From the NCBI GenBank assembly GCA_018676675.1, contig JABHEG010000334.1, forward strand, positions 1 through 64,000: a DNA stretch of 64,000 nt. Direction: 5' to 3'. The position numbers were made by a program, and so were the translations under genes. The notes below the pieces were generated by a model. It saw only the letters and a program-made list of their open reading frames with translations, ran no database searches and was not told the DNA's origin. The first letter of the stretch is position 1, and every line of letters starts with the position of its first letter. This stretch comes from Lentisphaerota bacterium. Its GTDB lineage: Bacteria > Verrucomicrobiota > Lentisphaeria > Oligosphaerales > JABHEG01. Positions 61,463 through 64,000 of the stretch are shown here, one piece after another.

Positions 61463-62921
61463 GAACATGCGCTTACGGCGATTCATCGCCAAGTACATCC
61501 GCTACCTCGAGATTCTCGCCTACGCCTTCGTCCTGTTGGTTGGCGGCGGCGTGGTCGCTGCATGGTCCTGGAAAGTGGATGTGACCGCGCGATCAAAGGA
61601 TGGCGACCTTAAGCCTTTTCAGCACGAGGTACAGACTGAGCTGGAGTGCGTGGTCATTGATGTCCTGGTTGAGGACGAGTCGAACGTGGTCGCCGACCAA
61701 GTGATCGCTGTTGTCTGCACCGACCCCGCCTGGATTGCCCGAGTCAAGCTGCTCGACGAAGTTCGTGGTCTGCACGGTATCCTCTACCCGCCGCCCCCGG
61801 AAGAGGAGCAGTCGCCCCCGGAAAAGCAGGACGAGAAGCCGGAAGAGGCCCCCGAAGAGGACGGAGAGGAGTCCCCTGCCCCTCCACCGATCCCAACCGG
61901 CTTCGATAGTCTGGGAATGCTCGTCGAGTCAGCTCTCCCGAGCTGGGAAGCTGCCAAGCCGCCCACCACGGTCGAGCTGAAGTCTCCGGCCGCCGGAATG
62001 GTCACCCTAGGACAGTGCGCTGCGGGGGCAATCATCAAAGCAGACAAGAAGGTGTTCGGGGTCAAAGACTTCAGCCGTCTCAGGGCGAAACTCAGCTTTG
62101 AAGCCAAGAATGTGGAGGCATGCCGTCCCGGGTTGAAGGGGTATGTAGATGTCAAGACATCCCAGTCGTTCGAGACGCTGTTCCGGCTGAACAGTGACTC
62201 ACGGCCCGGGCTCCCGTACTTCGGGTCCCGCCTGGACCCCTTCTCACGTCTCGCCCCCGAAGAGATCCGCGCCAAGCTCACCGAGGGGGTCCTCGAGAAG
62301 GGGTATGTCGACCGGGACAAGGAACTGCAAGGTGATTTCGCCCTGCCGGCAACGGATATCGACAATGTAACCCTGCGTATCATGGCCCAGCGTCACGTGT
62401 TGGAGGAGACCTCAATGGACCCCGCCATTCAGTCTGAAAACTACCGGATGGAAAAACTGTCTGCCGTGGTTGCCGAGGGCACACACGCAGCCGGCTTCAC
62501 ACTCCTCCGAGTGGCTCCCGAACTCCAGCGAGACATCGAGGGGATGGTTGCGGAACTGCTGCTTGACCGCCGGATCAAGAGCAACGACGAGATCTTCACT
62601 CTGGATAAGGGAGTCGACGAAGTTGTCATCAATCTGAGCGTCAAGAGCGAGCAGGAGATGGACGTCTGGGATCTGGAAACTCACCCAAAGGGCGTCGATC
62701 CGGAGTTTTTCGGGGATGGTGTCGAGCTTGAGAAAAAGGGCTCGCCAGACGTCAAGCGCACAAGCCGGAAGTTCAGTGGCGTGCTCGAGTTGGTAGAACC
62801 ACCTGCCGAACTTCAGGCGCTCGTGCGCGAACTGGCCTTGGAAGGGAAGTCGCTGAAGGTGACCGGAGAGATCATCACCGGGAAGACGCGGTTCGCTATG
62901 CTGCTCTTCCGGAAACACTGA
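61449..62921 (+). CDS. HlyD-like periplasmic adaptor with Pro/Glu-rich insertion
   Basis: The 490-residue protein has one N-terminal transmembrane segment (LEILAYAFVLLVGGGVVAA) and then a split biotinyl/lipoyl-like beta domain: FQHEVQTELECVVIDVLVED and, about 80 residues later, VELKSPAAGMVTLGQCAAGA. In membrane-fusion proteins a coiled-coil hairpin joins these two halves; here the joint contains a Pro/Glu-rich stretch (about 114-151). The C-terminal 300 residues are unlike known adaptors. It overlaps the second ABC subunit by 14 bases, with GGAGA before ATG 61449, so it surely works with the exporter. No TolC-like gene is in the window. The adaptor role is inferred from context and the split domain. 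Confidence 0.72.
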   Translation: MKTIKNMRLRRFIAKYIRYLEILAYAFVLLVGGGVVAAWSWKVDVTARSKDGDLKPFQHEVQTELECVVIDVLVEDESNVVADQVIAVVCTDPAWIARVKLLDEVRGLHGILYPPPPEEEQSPPEKQDEKPEEAPEEDGEESPAPPPIPTGFDSLGMLVESALPSWEAAKPPTTVELKSPAAGMVTLGQCAAGAIIKADKKVFGVKDFSRLRAKLSFEAKNVEACRPGLKGYVDVKTSQSFETLFRLNSDSRPGLPYFGSRLDPFSRLAPEEIRAKLTEGVLEKGYVDRDKELQGDFALPATDIDNVTLRIMAQRHVLEETSMDPAIQSENYRMEKLSAVVAEGTHAAGFTLLRVAPELQRDIEGMVAELLLDRRIKSNDEIFTLDKGVDEVVINLSVKSEQEMDVWDLETHPKGVDPEFFGDGVELEKKGSPDVKRTSRKFSGVLELVEPPAELQALVRELALEGKSLKVTGEIITGKTRFAMLLFRKH

Positions 62922-63014
62922 TCCTTCACACTGAAGAGCCTGCGGGGAGTGGGGGAACCCAGCGGCACTGAATCAGGCATCCGGATGCGGCAGCGGCAAC
63001 CCCTCGGTTGCGTG

Positions 63015-63100
63015 AGGCGGCTCGAGGGAGTCTCTCCCTCCATCGGACACAGATAGATGGCCCGAGAATCTCTGGAGGGCGAGACTCCGTCGAGCCATCT
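63015..63100. repeat. Long palindromic repeat, copy 2 (28-bp arms, 4 mismatches)
   Basis: Arms 63015-63042 and 63073-63100 match as inverted copies at 24 of 28 positions around a 30-base loop. The arms and loop are clearly related to copy 1 (57456-57538), and so are about 20 bases of left flank. It lies between the adaptor gene and the sulfatase gene, so the exporter operon has a copy on each side. Confidence 0.85.
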
Positions 63101-63155
63101 TGGAGTTTTCCGCACACACAACTGCGGCATTGCCGGCAGCGGCCTCAGGCTCGCA

Positions 63156-64000
63156 CTACTTCCCCCCCTTCTTCCCTTTCCCCTTCTTCTTTTTCGGAGC
63201 ATCCGGGGCGTTGGTTTTCGGGAGCCAGGCCGACAGTCTTACCTTCACCTCGGACCACTCCGCCTCCCCCGCGAGGTTTGTCCATTCCAGGGGATCCTTC
63301 TCCTCATCGTACAGCTCTTCAGAGCCGTCGCTGTAACGGATGTACCGCCATTTCTCGGAACGGACGGAGTGATTGCCACGACCATGCGTGGTCAGTGCCG
63401 GTCGTTCCCAGCTCGCCTCGGGGGCTGCCAGGAGTGGCCTGAGGCTGACGCCTTCGAGTTCTTGGCTGGGTGCAGGGAGCCGGCAGATGTCTTTGAGGGT
63501 TGGGTAGATATCGGCGAAGCTGACCGGCCGTTGGCAGACGCGGCCGACCGGGGTGAGGGAGGGAACTACGAACATGAGGGGGGCATGCGTCGCCTCTTCC
63601 CAGAGGGCAAACTTACGCCAGTGCAGCTTCTCCCCGAGGTGCCATCCGTGGTCACCCCACAGGACGATCAGCGTGTTGTCCTTGTATGGGCTCTGGTCCA
63701 GAGCATCCAGCAGGCGCCCAACATTCCAGTCCGTGAAGCTGATGCTCGCCAGGTACCCCTGAACGGCCTGACGCCACTGTCCGTGTTTGTTCACGTTGTG
63801 ATGGTCGCGTTCGGGACGCGCCATCCGTCTACCTGCGAGCGGGATATCAGCCAGGTCATCGTCATTGACGGTCGGCAGGACGATGTCCTCAAGCGGATAG
63901 AGGTCAAACCACTCCTGAGGCACGTACCAGGGCAAGTGCGGCCTGAAGAGACCACAGGCAAGGAAGAGCGGTCTCTGTCTGGACCTACTCAATTGTTCGA
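63156..64000 (-). CDS. Iduronate-sulfatase-like sulfatase, C-terminal part (cut by window edge)
   Basis: About 281 codons are visible; the frame is open at the right edge, so the start and the formylglycine motif lie outside the window. The part seen contains FLACGLFRPHLPWYVPQEWF, the metal-site motif LWGDHGWHLGEKLHWRKF, and the C-terminal subdomain (DIYPTLKDICRLP, then KWRYIRYSDGSEELYDEEKD). These fit the iduronate-2-sulfatase-like branch. The tail is Lys/Gly-rich (KKKKGKGKKGGK), a common feature of PVC sulfatases. It should desulfate a glycan, in line with the lyases and glycosidases here. It is convergent with the exporter operon. Confidence 0.92.
   Translation of the reverse strand, partial: EQLSRSRQRPLFLACGLFRPHLPWYVPQEWFDLYPLEDIVLPTVNDDDLADIPLAGRRMARPERDHHNVNKHGQWRQAVQGYLASISFTDWNVGRLLDALDQSPYKDNTLIVLWGDHGWHLGEKLHWRKFALWEEATHAPLMFVVPSLTPVGRVCQRPVSFADIYPTLKDICRLPAPSQELEGVSLRPLLAAPEASWERPALTTHGRGNHSVRSEKWRYIRYSDGSEELYDEEKDPLEWTNLAGEAEWSEVKVRLSAWLPKTNAPDAPKKKKGKGKKGGK

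Noticed and set aside
1..64000. CRISPR array, rRNA operon, transposase or phage genes
   Set aside because: No regularly spaced repeats, rRNA sequence, DDE/tyrosine transposase or phage structural proteins were seen.

Overview
The window is high-GC bacterial chromosome with long secreted or membrane proteins, few RNA genes and no phage, plasmid or CRISPR sequence. Two prepilin-like proteins start with the N-methylation signal of the form FTLIELLVVIAIIAILAAM(LLPAL) and end with the H-X9-DG motif. Together with sulfatases, GH123/DUF6067-type glycosidases, WbsX-type proteins, Gfo/Idh/MocA oxidoreductases and a MoxR-DUF58-BatA-DUF4159 operon, this points to the PVC group (Lentisphaerota, Kiritimatiellota, Verrucomicrobiota or Planctomycetota). 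The exact phylum is inference; there is no rRNA in the window.

Layout. 1-9064 (+) is a run of sugar-metabolism genes: a 5'-truncated GH123-like gene, an SGNH esterase, a GH109-like NAD enzyme, a NarL-type regulator followed by a receiver that lacks its phospho-acceptor, a frameshifted glycosidase remnant, a sulfatase and a DUF4838-like glycosidase. A tRNA-Thr(TGT) and a sugar isomerase/epimerase lie on the minus strand (9157-10320). 10465-21981 (+) is a Bat/MoxR-type operon: an unknown membrane protein, an FHA-MoxR ATPase fusion, a cyclase-fold/DUF4159 protein, DUF58, BatA, a D-2-hydroxyacid dehydrogenase and a VWA-like membrane protein. 22252-24309 holds MsrA and a GH4 glycosidase. 24432-26697 (-) is a biotin-dependent carboxyltransferase set without a visible biotin carboxylase or sodium-pump subunit. 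Then come glycogen phosphorylase, a divergent pair of H-X9-DG pseudopilins and a lipoprotein with an HEAAH motif.

32381-35567 (-) is a three-gene sugar operon (oxidoreductase, WbsX-like GH99-type protein, SDR epimerase). 35977-57232 is dominated by very large exported proteins: a heparinase II/III-type lyase with an inserted discoidin domain, a beta-helix protein, an MMPL/RND exporter, a UroD-type methyltransferase, a 1660-residue PQQ-propeller protein with a methyltransferase-like insert and nested CBM9-like domains, a DUF4861 protein with many calcium loops, a PL1-type pectate lyase and a DUF3604 protein. 57615-62921 is a two-subunit ABC exporter with its own adaptor, flanked on both sides by copies of a long palindromic repeat. 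The window ends inside an iduronate-sulfatase-like gene.

Read together, the genes suit a heterotroph that desulfates, cleaves and imports complex, probably sulfated, polysaccharides, stores glucose as glycogen, and oxidises or isomerises unusual sugars with NAD enzymes. The least explained parts are the nested-domain secreted proteins, the repeat-bracketed exporter, the FHA-MoxR operon with its orphan first gene, and the pseudo-receiver.
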